Part shown: in pieces, positions 27,261-35,573 of the stretch
Layout of the letters: every line of letters begins with the position of its first letter
How positions within the stretch are numbered: position 1 is the first letter of the stretch
DNA from: Blautia sp. MSJ-19
GTDB taxonomy: Bacteria > Bacillota > Clostridia > Lachnospirales > Lachnospiraceae
NCBI RefSeq assembly: GCF_018918125.1
Contig: NZ_JAHLQA010000007.1
Coordinates: 124,001-188,000 of the forward strand
Length of the DNA: 64,000 nucleotides
Reading direction: 5' to 3'
Program-made: the position numbers and the translations under genes
The notes under the pieces: generated by a model
The model's database searches: none
Told to the model about the DNA's origin: nothing
The model's input: only the letters and a program-made list of their open reading frames with translations

Positions 27261-27464
27261 ATGCGCGAAGGAATCCATCCGAACTACTATCAGGCAACTG
27301 TAACCTGCAACTGCGGAAACACATTCGTAACAGGATCTACTAAAAAAGATATCCATGTTGAAATCTGTTCCAAATGCCATCCATTCTACACAGGACAGCA
27401 GAAAGCAGCTCAGGCTCGTGGACGTATCGATAAGTTCAACAGAAAATACGGCTTAAACAAATAA
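27261..27464 (+). CDS. rpmE: 50S ribosomal protein L31 (zinc-binding type)
   Basis: The ATG at 27261 gives [16 protein letters not shown], the normal family start. A GTG at 27252 in the same frame lies inside the ribosome-binding region (GAGAGGTG) and is rejected. The 67-residue protein has the Zn-ribbon cysteines (CNCG and CSKCHPF), so it is the Zn-containing paralogue type. It joins the large ribosomal subunit at the central protuberance. It sits between rho and the DUF1385-prmC-prfA genes, a standard order in clostridia, with its own promoter and terminator. Confidence 0.96.
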   Translation: MREGIHPNYYQATVTCNCGNTFVTGSTKKDIHVEICSKCHPFYTGQQKAAQARGRIDKFNRKYGLNK

Positions 27465-27491
27465 TTCAGACTGAATAATGAAACAAGAGAC

Positions 27492-27523
27492 AGGTTGAGG
27501 TTGGGAAATCTCAACCTTTCTTT
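27492..27523 (+). terminator. Terminator of rpmE
   Basis: An 8-bp stem AGGTTGAG/CTCAACCT with a 10-nt loop is followed by TTCTTT, 28 bp after the stop codon. Confidence 0.75.
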
Positions 27524-27550
27524 GCTTTTATCGTGATAATGGAGTGATAT

Positions 27551-28534
27551 ATGAAATCATCAAATATTGGTGGTCAGGCAGTAATGGAAGGCATCATGAT
27601 GCGCCACAAAGACAAGTATGCCATTGCAGTACGCCGTCCGGACAAAGAAATAGAATTAAAAGTAGAGGACTATAAATGTACTTTTGGCAAGGCTGCTTTT
27701 CTGAAATGGCCTATCATCCGTGGAGTGGTAAGTTTTGTGGATGGCCTTGTCGTAGGAACCAAATGTCTGATGTATTCGGCAGAGATCGCCGGAGATGAGG
27801 AAGACGAAAAAGAGGCTGCCAAAAATGCAACACTGACAGAAGAAGAACTTTCTGCAAAGAAAGCAAAAGAAGCAAAGCAGTTTCAGTGGCTTCTGTACAT
27901 AACGGTGGCGATTTCAATCGTAGTTTCAGTTGCAGCTTTTATGCTGCTTCCGTATGCGCTGGCAAGCCTTCTGCGCAATGTGGGAGTGTCAGAGTTTGGT
28001 GTAACAGTGGCTGAAGCGTTTGTAAAACTTGCACTGTTTATGGGATACATGCTTCTGATCTCCCGGATGAAAGATATTCAGAGGACGTTTATGTATCATG
28101 GCGCGGAGCATAAGTGCATCAACTGTGTGGAGCATGGACTTCCGCTCACAGTAGAAAATGTCATGGCAAGTTCCAGACAGCATAAGCGTTGTGGCACAAG
28201 CTTTCTGTTTCTGGTCATGCTGGTGAGTATCTGCCTTCATTTTGTGTTTGTACTGGTTCCGGTTTACTGGGTTCGTTTATTTGGGCGTCTTCTGATGGTA
28301 CCGGTCGTATCTGGAATTTCTTTTGAAATGATTCAGTGGGCCGGAAGAACGGACAGCAGACTGGCAGATATTTTGAGTAAACCGGGTCTTGCCATGCAGA
28401 AGCTGACGACTAAAGAACCGACAGCAGATATGGTGGAAGTTGCAATCGCGGCAGTGGAGGCTGTTTTTGACTGGAAGGCATATCTGAAAGAAGAATTCGG
28501 CTGGGAGCCGGAAGAAAAAGAAGAAAAGGAGTAA
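27551..28534 (+). CDS. DUF1385 (YqhQ-like) membrane protein
   Basis: This 327-residue protein begins with SSNIGGQAVMEGIMMRHKDKYA, the family hallmark. It has four hydrophobic segments (about 115-140, 150-175, 220-245 and 250-270). The conserved MYHGAEHKCINCVEHG and HKRCGTSFLF motifs carry His and Cys residues that look like a metal site. No activity is proven for the family. It nearly always precedes prmC and prfA in clostridia, as here (21 bp before prmC), which suggests a link to translation or envelope maintenance, unproven. Confidence 0.9.
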   Translation: MKSSNIGGQAVMEGIMMRHKDKYAIAVRRPDKEIELKVEDYKCTFGKAAFLKWPIIRGVVSFVDGLVVGTKCLMYSAEIAGDEEDEKEAAKNATLTEEELSAKKAKEAKQFQWLLYITVAISIVVSVAAFMLLPYALASLLRNVGVSEFGVTVAEAFVKLALFMGYMLLISRMKDIQRTFMYHGAEHKCINCVEHGLPLTVENVMASSRQHKRCGTSFLFLVMLVSICLHFVFVLVPVYWVRLFGRLLMVPVVSGISFEMIQWAGRTDSRLADILSKPGLAMQKLTTKEPTADMVEVAIAAVEAVFDWKAYLKEEFGWEPEEKEEKE

Positions 28535-28555
28535 CTGTTCACAGTAACGAAAAAC

Positions 28556-29449
28556 ATGCGGACATATAAAGAAGTACTGGAAGATGGAATCCAGATTCTG
28601 AATGCTGCTGCAATCGAAGAAGCCAGGTTAGATGCCTGGCTCCTTCTGGAGTATGCGGCAGATATTACAAGAGCATGGTATTATGCGCATATGGATGATA
28701 TGCTGGCCACAGAAACAGAGGCACGTTATCTTGCTCTGTGTGCAGAGCGTGCACAGCATATCCCACTGCAGCATCTGACCGGACGGGCATATTTTATGGG
28801 CTATGAATTTTATGTGGATGAAAGAGTGTTGGTTCCACGGCAGGATACAGAAGTCCTGGTAGAAGAAGCACTCAGCCATCTGAAGGACTGTACAGCCCCG
28901 AAAGTTCTGGATATGTGTACCGGTTCCGGCTGTATCCTTCTGAGTATCCTCAAAGAAAGAGAGGATGCAGAAGGAACCGGAGCGGATATTTCAGAGGATG
29001 CACTGGCAGTGGCAAAAGAGAACCGGAGACGGCTTGGACTGGAAAAACGGGCAGTTTTTGTACAAAGTGATACATTTTCTGCGGATTATTTTCAGAAAAA
29101 CAGTGGAAATACAAGTTCGGAATATGATATGCTTATTTCGAATCCGCCTTATATCCGAACACAGGATATACAGGAACTGATGGAGGAAGTACGGCTTCAT
29201 GATCCGATGCTGGCACTGGACGGAAAAGAGGACGGACTGTACTTTTACGAGAAAATTACGGCGCATGCCGGAGACTATCTGAAACCAGGTGGCTGGCTGA
29301 TGTATGAGATCGGCTGTGACCAGGGACAGGAAGTTGCTGAGATTCTGAAGAAAAACAGATTTACAGATATAGAGATCAAAAAAGACCTTGCCGGACTGGA
29401 CAGGGTTGTGATCGGAAAATTGCAGACGCAGGAGGAACAGAATGTTTGA
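28556..29449 (+). CDS. prmC: Release factor glutamine methyltransferase PrmC
   Basis: This 297-residue cytosolic SAM-dependent enzyme methylates the Gln of the GGQ motif in release factors RF1 and RF2. An N-terminal helical substrate-binding domain (about 1-85) is followed by the Rossmann methyltransferase domain. That domain has the SAM loop [14 protein letters not shown] and the catalytic SNPPYI motif near residue 198. RF1, its substrate, is encoded directly downstream with an 8-bp overlap, a textbook pairing. Confidence 0.95.
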   Translation: MRTYKEVLEDGIQILNAAAIEEARLDAWLLLEYAADITRAWYYAHMDDMLATETEARYLALCAERAQHIPLQHLTGRAYFMGYEFYVDERVLVPRQDTEVLVEEALSHLKDCTAPKVLDMCTGSGCILLSILKEREDAEGTGADISEDALAVAKENRRRLGLEKRAVFVQSDTFSADYFQKNSGNTSSEYDMLISNPPYIRTQDIQELMEEVRLHDPMLALDGKEDGLYFYEKITAHAGDYLKPGGWLMYEIGCDQGQEVAEILKKNRFTDIEIKKDLAGLDRVVIGKLQTQEEQNV

Positions 29450-30518
29450 TAAACTAGAAGATTTGCTTGTGCGTTTTGAGGAAGTCCTGAACGAGTTGGG
29501 AGAGCCGGGCGTGACGGATAACCAGGAACGCTTTCAGCGGTTGATGAAGGAACAGAGTGAACTTCAGCCAATCGTAGATGCCTACAGAGAATACAAAGAA
29601 AACAAAGAGACCATACAGGACAGTCTGTCCATGCTGGAAGAAGAAAAAGACGAAGAAATGCGTGAGATGCTGAAGGAAGAACTTTCAGATGCAAAGAAAC
29701 GTGTGGAAGAACTGGAAACAGAGCTGAAGATCCTTCTTCTTCCGAAAGACCCGAATGACAGCAAAAACGTAATCGTAGAGATCCGTGCAGGCGCAGGTGG
29801 CGATGAGGCAGCCCTGTTTGCGGCAGAAATCTATCGCATGTATGTAAAATACGCAGAATCCCGTCGCTGGAAAACAGAAATGATGAGTCTGAATGAAAAT
29901 GGAATTGGTGGATTCAAGGAAGTAACCTTTATGATCCAGGGACAGGGCGCATATTCCAGACTGAAATATGAGAGCGGTGTTCACCGTGTACAGCGTGTCC
30001 CGGAGACAGAATCCGGCGGACGTATCCATACATCTACCTGTACTGTAGCAATCATGCCGGAAGCAGAAGAAATCGATTTCCATCTGGATATGAATGACTG
30101 TAAATTTGACGTGTTCCGTGCGTCCGGTAATGGTGGACAGTGTGTCAATACCACAGACTCTGCGGTACGTCTGACACATATTCCGACAGGTATCGTAATT
30201 TCCTGTCAGGATGAGAAATCACAGCTTAAGAATAAGGATAAGGCACTTAAGGTACTGCGCTCCCGTCTGTATGAGATGGAACTGGCAAAGCAGCATGATG
30301 CGGAGGCTGAAGCGAGAAGAAGCCAGATCGGTACCGGAGACCGTTCCGAAAAGATCCGTACTTACAATTTCCCGCAGGGACGTGTGACGGATCACAGAAT
30401 CAAACTGACGCTGCATCGCCTGGACAGCATCCTTGGCGGAGACCTGGATGAGATCCTGGACAGCCTTATTGCCGCAGATCAGGCAGCAAAACTGAGTTCA
30501 TTAAATGAGGAAGAATAA
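29442..30518 (+). CDS. prfA: Peptide chain release factor 1
   Basis: This 358-residue factor ends translation at UAA and UAG. The RF1-type P-x-T recognition motif is PET in [13 protein letters not shown], which separates it from RF2 (SPF). The catalytic GGQ lies in [16 protein letters not shown] near residue 230. The residue after GGQ is Cys where His is usual in many RF1s. Domain 1 is the N-terminal helical part (about 1-100). GGAGGAACAG precedes the ATG inside the end of prmC, its modifying enzyme. Confidence 0.96.
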   Translation: MFDKLEDLLVRFEEVLNELGEPGVTDNQERFQRLMKEQSELQPIVDAYREYKENKETIQDSLSMLEEEKDEEMREMLKEELSDAKKRVEELETELKILLLPKDPNDSKNVIVEIRAGAGGDEAALFAAEIYRMYVKYAESRRWKTEMMSLNENGIGGFKEVTFMIQGQGAYSRLKYESGVHRVQRVPETESGGRIHTSTCTVAIMPEAEEIDFHLDMNDCKFDVFRASGNGGQCVNTTDSAVRLTHIPTGIVISCQDEKSQLKNKDKALKVLRSRLYEMELAKQHDAEAEARRSQIGTGDRSEKIRTYNFPQGRVTDHRIKLTLHRLDSILGGDLDEILDSLIAADQAAKLSSLNEEE

Positions 30519-30548
30519 AAAATACAAAACTAACAGGAGGAAATATTT

Positions 30549-31466
30549 ATGAAAAAGACAGCATTAGTCATTATGGCAGCAGGTATTGGAAGTCGCTTCG
30601 GAAAAGGAATCAAACAGCTCGCACCGGTAGGACCGAACGGAGAGATCATCATGGATTATTCCATTCATGATGCGCTGGAAGCTGGTTTCAATAAGGTGGT
30701 ATTCATCATTCGTAAGGATCTGGAAGAAGAATTCCGTCGTGTGATCGGAGAGAGAATCGAAAAGATCACAGAAGTAGAGTATGCATTCCAGTCTCTGGAA
30801 GATCTTCCGGCAGGTTTTGAAAAACCGGCTGACCGTACAAAACCGTGGGGAACAGGCCAGGCTGTTCTGGCTGCAAAGGCAGTACTGAACGAGCCATTCA
30901 TGGTAATCAATGCGGATGACTATTATGGAAAAGAAGCTTATGTAAAAGTACATGATTATCTGGTACAGGAGCAGCCGGATGATGGTATCCTTCATATCTG
31001 CATGGCAGGATTCCGCCTTGGAAATACCCTGAGTGATAACGGAAGCGTTACCAGAGGAATCTGCCATATTGAGGATGGGGCACTGACAGGTGTTACAGAA
31101 ACACACAACATCTTTAAGACAGCAGATGGTGCAGAAACCCGCGATGATAACGGCAATACAGAGACACTGGATGTAAAGAGCCTTGTTTCCATGAATATGT
31201 GGGGACTGACACCGGTATTTATGGATACTCTGGAAAAAGGATTTGTAGAATTTCTGCAGGGAAGCAAAGAAGGAGATATCAAGAAAGAATATCTGCTTCC
31301 GGAAATGATCGACCGTCTGATCAAAGATGGCAAAGCAAAAGTAGATGTTCTGGAGACAAAGGACACATGGTTTGGAGTAACTTATCAGGAAGACAAAGCT
31401 TCTGTAACAGCAGCTTTTGAAAATCTGGTAAAAGAGGGCGTATACCCGGCAGATCTTTACAAATAA
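30549..31466 (+). CDS. Sugar nucleotidyltransferase family protein
   Basis: This 305-residue cytosolic protein has the NTP-transferase fold. The opening VIMAAGIGSRFG is the nucleotide-binding loop, followed by KQLAPVGPNGEIIMDYSI and a metal-binding VINADDYYG near residue 122. Members activate a sugar 1-phosphate with UTP, CTP or another NTP. The exact sugar cannot be read. Location just before glmM suggests a role in hexosamine or cell-wall sugar metabolism (inference). It is not a close match to GlmU, since no acyltransferase hexapeptide domain follows. AGGAGG precedes the ATG. Confidence 0.8.
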   Translation: MKKTALVIMAAGIGSRFGKGIKQLAPVGPNGEIIMDYSIHDALEAGFNKVVFIIRKDLEEEFRRVIGERIEKITEVEYAFQSLEDLPAGFEKPADRTKPWGTGQAVLAAKAVLNEPFMVINADDYYGKEAYVKVHDYLVQEQPDDGILHICMAGFRLGNTLSDNGSVTRGICHIEDGALTGVTETHNIFKTADGAETRDDNGNTETLDVKSLVSMNMWGLTPVFMDTLEKGFVEFLQGSKEGDIKKEYLLPEMIDRLIKDGKAKVDVLETKDTWFGVTYQEDKASVTAAFENLVKEGVYPADLYK

Positions 31467-31527
31467 TCAGTGGTCGACGAAGCGATACAGAATTGTGTGC
31501 ATAAACAGGCACAGTGAGGAGTTTAAA

Positions 31528-32874
31528 ATGGGTAAATATTTTGGAACAGATGGTTTTCGTGGAGAAGCAAATATTCAGTTGACAGTAGATCACGCATTCA
31601 AAGTAGGACGCTATGTGGGCTGGTATTACGGCCGTGAGCACAAAGCCAAGATCGTGATCGGTAAGGATACAAGACGCAGCAGTTATATGTTTGAGTATGC
31701 ACTGGTTGCGGGACTTACTGCATCAGGTGCAGATGCTTATCTGCTTCATGTAACGACAACACCAAGTGTTTCCTATGCAGTACGTACAGAAGATTTTGAC
31801 TGTGGAATCATGATCTCAGCGAGCCACAATCCGTTTTATGACAATGGAATCAAACTGCTGAACGGAAACGGACAGAAGATTGAGGCGGAAGTAGAGGCAA
31901 GAATCGAAGCATATCTGGATGGCAAGATCGAGGAGCTTCCTTATGCTACCCGTGAAGATATCGGACGTACAGTGGATTTTGCATCCGGACGTAATCGCTA
32001 TATCGGTTATCTGATTTCTATCCCATGCCGTGATTTCAAAAATATCAAAGTTGGTCTGGACTGCTCAAACGGAAGCTCTTCTGCGATCGCAAAGAGTGTG
32101 TTTGATGCGCTCCGTGCAAAGACATATGTCATCAATAACGAGCCTGACGGAACAAATATCAACAGAGGCTGTGGTTCCACACATATTGAGGTGCTTCAGA
32201 AATATGTGGTAGAGAATGGTCTGGATGTTGGTTTTGCATATGATGGAGATGCAGACCGTTGTATCGCAGTGGATCACAAAGGAAATATCATTGATGGAGA
32301 TAAGATCCTGTATGTATGCGGAAAATTCCTCAGATCTCAGGGCAAGCTGAACGGAAATACAGTAGTCACAACGGTTATGTCCAATATGGGACTTTATAAG
32401 GCATTTGAGGCAGAGGGAATCTGCTACGAGCAGACTGCTGTTGGTGACAAATACGTGGCAGAGAATATGCTGGAGAACAACTACAGCATCGGAGGCGAAC
32501 AGTCCGGTCACGTGATTTTCAGCCGCTATGCAGCAACAGGTGATGGAATCCTTACTTCTCTTATGATCATGGAAGCATGTGTTGAACAGAAAGCAACACT
32601 GTGTGATCTTGCAAAAGAAATGAAGGTATATCCGCAGATCCTTCGAAATGTACGTGTAGCTGACAAAAAGACTGCCAGAGAGAATCCGAAAGTTGTAGAA
32701 GCAGTAGAGACAGCAGCAAAGGCACTTGGCACAGACGGACGTATCCTGGTGCGTGAAAGTGGTACGGAACCACTGATTCGTGTCATGGTAGAGGCGGGAA
32801 CACAGGAAATCTGTGCAGAACACGTCAATAACGTGGTACGTGTCATGGAAGAAGAAGGACTTATTGTAGAATAA
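31528..32874 (+). CDS. glmM: Phosphoglucosamine mutase
   Basis: The ATG at 31528 follows GAGGAG and gives the normal MGKYFGTDGFRGEAN start. An upstream ATG at 31495 has no such support. The 448-residue enzyme interconverts glucosamine 6-phosphate and 1-phosphate on the way to UDP-GlcNAc for peptidoglycan. The phosphoserine is in ISASHNPFYDNG, the Mg2+ loop is DGDADRC, the sugar loop is GGEQSGH and the phosphate-binding loop is RESGTEPLIRVMVE. Length and motifs fit GlmM. A general phosphomannomutase activity is less likely. Confidence 0.93.
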   Translation: MGKYFGTDGFRGEANIQLTVDHAFKVGRYVGWYYGREHKAKIVIGKDTRRSSYMFEYALVAGLTASGADAYLLHVTTTPSVSYAVRTEDFDCGIMISASHNPFYDNGIKLLNGNGQKIEAEVEARIEAYLDGKIEELPYATREDIGRTVDFASGRNRYIGYLISIPCRDFKNIKVGLDCSNGSSSAIAKSVFDALRAKTYVINNEPDGTNINRGCGSTHIEVLQKYVVENGLDVGFAYDGDADRCIAVDHKGNIIDGDKILYVCGKFLRSQGKLNGNTVVTTVMSNMGLYKAFEAEGICYEQTAVGDKYVAENMLENNYSIGGEQSGHVIFSRYAATGDGILTSLMIMEACVEQKATLCDLAKEMKVYPQILRNVRVADKKTARENPKVVEAVETAAKALGTDGRILVRESGTEPLIRVMVEAGTQEICAEHVNNVVRVMEEEGLIVE

Positions 32875-32906
32875 GTTCTTTGCAGCAGAAAAATTAAAGG
32901 ATATCA

Positions 32907-34079
32907 ATGAAAAATAAAAGAATGCTATGGATGCTGACAGCCGGACTGGGAATCTGTGCCCTTACCGGCTGTGGCGGAGAAGAAAAAAAGGTATATAAGC
33001 AGGCAGCGGTGGATCTGGAACAGGGCAGCTACGATTATGCCCTGCAGGGATTTCAGTCTTCCATTTCTTCCAGATACAAGACTACGGAGTCTTATCGGGG
33101 AGCGGGAATTTCCAATCTGCATCTGGGAAATTATCAGGATGCGATCGACTGTTTTACCAGTGGACTGGATAACGAAAAAGCAACGAAAAAGCTGAAAAAG
33201 GACATGCTTGCCTATCGTGCGACAGCAGAACTCAAAGCGGACCTCTATGAAGCAGCGATGGCTGACTGTCAGACTCTGGCAGAAGAATATACGATGGATG
33301 CGGATACGTATTATCTGACTGGCTGCGTGGCACTTGCGATGGATTCTTATGATGAGGCTTCTTCAAATTTTACAGAAGCGTATTCAGCAGATGCCACATA
33401 CGATATGGCAATCCAGATCTATGAAGCATATCTGGAAAAGGATATGGAAGCAGACGGAACCAGATATCTGGAGCAGGTACTGCAGACAGAGCCAAAGGAT
33501 GCAGCCGATTACTGTGACAGAGGAAAAGCTTATTATTACATGCAGGATTATACCAACGCACAGAAAGAACTGACAGAGGCGGTAAATAAGAAAAGTACAG
33601 AGGGAATGCTCCTTCTGGGAATGGTTTATCAGGCTCAGGGAGATACGGCAAATGCGAGAGCCATGTATCAGCAGTATGTGGAGGCGGATGGAAGTGATCC
33701 GGCGAGAGGATATAATGGACTTGCACTCTGTGACATGGATGAAGGCTCGTATGACAGCGCACTGGAAAATATCAGCAAAGGTCTGGAGGATGCATCTACA
33801 GAAGAAATGCAGGATCTTTACTTTAACGAGATCGTGGTATATGAGAAGCAGCTTGATTTTGCGACTGCGTTGAGTAAGATGCAGGAATATATCAAGATGT
33901 TTCCGGATGATGAGAATGCTGCAAAAGAGCTGACATTCCTTCAGTCACGTAACGGAGAACTCAGTAATGATACAGCTTCAGATACAACATCTGATACGGC
34001 TGAGGATACATCTGCAGACACAGGAGATTCTTCTGACAGTTCTGACGGATACGATGAATCCGGCGAAGAGGAGTACTGA
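32907..34079 (+). CDS. TPR-repeat lipoprotein
   Basis: This 390-residue protein has a lipoprotein signal and lipobox CALTGC (Cys near residue 22). The mature part is a row of tetratricopeptide-like helical repeats (for example DLEQGSYDYALQGF, HLGNYQDAIDCF, YYMQDYTNAQKEL). A Ser/Thr/Asp-rich disordered tail ends in EEEY. TPR arrays are protein-binding scaffolds on the outer face of the membrane; the partner is unknown. Only 32 bp separate it from glmM and 3 bp from hflX, so it may be in one unit with them. Confidence 0.85.
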   Translation: MKNKRMLWMLTAGLGICALTGCGGEEKKVYKQAAVDLEQGSYDYALQGFQSSISSRYKTTESYRGAGISNLHLGNYQDAIDCFTSGLDNEKATKKLKKDMLAYRATAELKADLYEAAMADCQTLAEEYTMDADTYYLTGCVALAMDSYDEASSNFTEAYSADATYDMAIQIYEAYLEKDMEADGTRYLEQVLQTEPKDAADYCDRGKAYYYMQDYTNAQKELTEAVNKKSTEGMLLLGMVYQAQGDTANARAMYQQYVEADGSDPARGYNGLALCDMDEGSYDSALENISKGLEDASTEEMQDLYFNEIVVYEKQLDFATALSKMQEYIKMFPDDENAAKELTFLQSRNGELSNDTASDTTSDTAEDTSADTGDSSDSSDGYDESGEEEY

Positions 34080-34082
34080 TCT

Positions 34083-35339
34083 ATGCAGTTTTATGACTTC
34101 AAAGAAATAGAAGAACGCGTCATTCTGATCGGTGTACAGACAGAGCAGGATGAGGATGTGGCAGCATCTCTGGATGAGCTGGAGGAACTGGCTTCCACGG
34201 CGGGAGCAGTGACAGCCGGCAAGGTAATCCAGAATCGTGAGGCGGTTCATCCGGGGACATACATTGGCAAAGGAAAGATCGAGGAAGTGGCTGCACTTCT
34301 GAAAGCACTGGATGCCAATGGTGTGATCTGTGATGATGAACTGTCTCCGGCACAGATGAACAACCTGGAGAGGGAACTGGGATGCAAAGTAATGGACAGA
34401 ACACTGCTGATCCTGGATATTTTCGCCCGTCGTGCAACAACCAGTGAGGGTAAGATACAGGTAGAACTTGCACAGCTTCGATATCGTTCTGCAAGACTGG
34501 TCGGTCTGAGAGAATCGTTATCCAGGCTGGGCGGTGGAATCGGAACAAGAGGTCCGGGAGAGAAAAAACTGGAGACAGACCGTCGTCTCATCCGTACCAG
34601 GATCTCTGCACTGAAAGCAGAGCTTGCACAGGTAGAAAAGCACAGAGAGCTGATCCGTGGAAAAAGGACCAGAGGCAATCTCAAGACTGCGGCGATCGTG
34701 GGCTATACAAATGCGGGCAAATCGACGCTTTTGAATACGCTGACCGGTGCAGGGATCCTGGCAGAAGATAAGCTGTTTGCAACACTGGATCCGACTACAC
34801 GTGTACTGGAACTGAAGGATGGACAGCAGATTCTTCTGACGGATACGGTAGGCTTTATACGAAAACTGCCGCATCATCTGGTCGAGGCATTCAAGAGTAC
34901 GCTGGAAGAGGCAAAATATGCAGATTATATCATTCATGTCGTGGATGCTTCCAATCCGCAGGCAGAACTGCAGATGCATACAGTTTATGAGACTCTTCGT
35001 GAACTGGGGGCAACAGGAAAGAAAATCATTACGCTTCTGAATAAGCAGGACCGCGTGCAGGGAGAGCAGATGCGGGATTTCCGGGCGGATTATACGGTGA
35101 AGTGTTCGGCACGTACCGGAGAAGGCCTGGAAGAATTTAAAGAGGTTCTTGCAAAACTTCTTGCAGAGAGCCAGGTCTATCTGGAAGAACTGTATGATTA
35201 CAAAGAGGCGGGCATGATTCAGATGATCCGTGAGTATGGCAGCCTGATCTCTGAAGAATATCGGGAAGATGGAATTTTTGTTAAGGCCAGAGTACCGGCG
35301 GAAATCTTTGTTTCGGTGATTCCGAAAGCCCGAAAATAA
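34083..35339 (+). CDS. hflX: GTPase HflX
   Basis: This 418-residue cytosolic GTPase binds the large ribosomal subunit and, in studied species, splits stalled or hibernating ribosomes under stress. The N-terminal HflX domain (about 1-190) carries YIGKGKIEE and the Gly-rich RLGGGIGTRGPGEKKLE. The G domain has G1 GYTNAGKSTL, G3 DTVGFI and G4 NKQD. A C-terminal domain closes the protein near residue 418. Length is normal. It precedes the nrdD control region. Confidence 0.95.
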   Translation: MQFYDFKEIEERVILIGVQTEQDEDVAASLDELEELASTAGAVTAGKVIQNREAVHPGTYIGKGKIEEVAALLKALDANGVICDDELSPAQMNNLERELGCKVMDRTLLILDIFARRATTSEGKIQVELAQLRYRSARLVGLRESLSRLGGGIGTRGPGEKKLETDRRLIRTRISALKAELAQVEKHRELIRGKRTRGNLKTAAIVGYTNAGKSTLLNTLTGAGILAEDKLFATLDPTTRVLELKDGQQILLTDTVGFIRKLPHHLVEAFKSTLEEAKYADYIIHVVDASNPQAELQMHTVYETLRELGATGKKIITLLNKQDRVQGEQMRDFRADYTVKCSARTGEGLEEFKEVLAKLLAESQVYLEELYDYKEAGMIQMIREYGSLISEEYREDGIFVKARVPAEIFVSVIPKARK

Positions 35340-35372
35340 AGGAAAAACAGCGAAAAATATAAAAAACAGACA

Positions 35373-35418
35373 ACACCATATAGTTGTGCATTTGTATTAT
35401 CGGCACAATATATGGTGT
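35373..35418 (+). promoter_or_regulatory. Two NrdR boxes (also a stem-loop) upstream of nrdD
   Basis: Box 1 is ACACCATATAGTTGTG (35373-35388) and box 2 GCACAATATATGGTGT (35403-35418). Both fit the NrdR consensus aCaCwAtATaTwGtgt and start 30 bp apart, about three helical turns. The boxes are also mutually complementary, with one bulge, and TTTTTT follows, so the RNA could double as the hflX terminator. An nrdR gene is not in the window. Confidence 0.75.
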
Positions 35419-35428
35419 TTTTTGTCTA

Positions 35429-35457
35429 TTGACGGATAGATAAGAGTCTGATACAAT
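35429..35457 (+). promoter_or_regulatory. Promoter of nrdD
   Basis: TTGACG (35429-35434) is 17 bp from TACAAT (35452-35457), 10 bp after the second NrdR box. The leader is about 110 nt. Confidence 0.8.
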
Positions 35458-35573
35458 AGGTTCTACACGGTTGCTGTGAATGAAGAAAACAGCAATCAGA
35501 GGTGCAGATTCACGGACATGAGTTTGTTCGTATTTATGAATACAGGTGCAGCAGTAGAGGGAGGAATGTTAAC

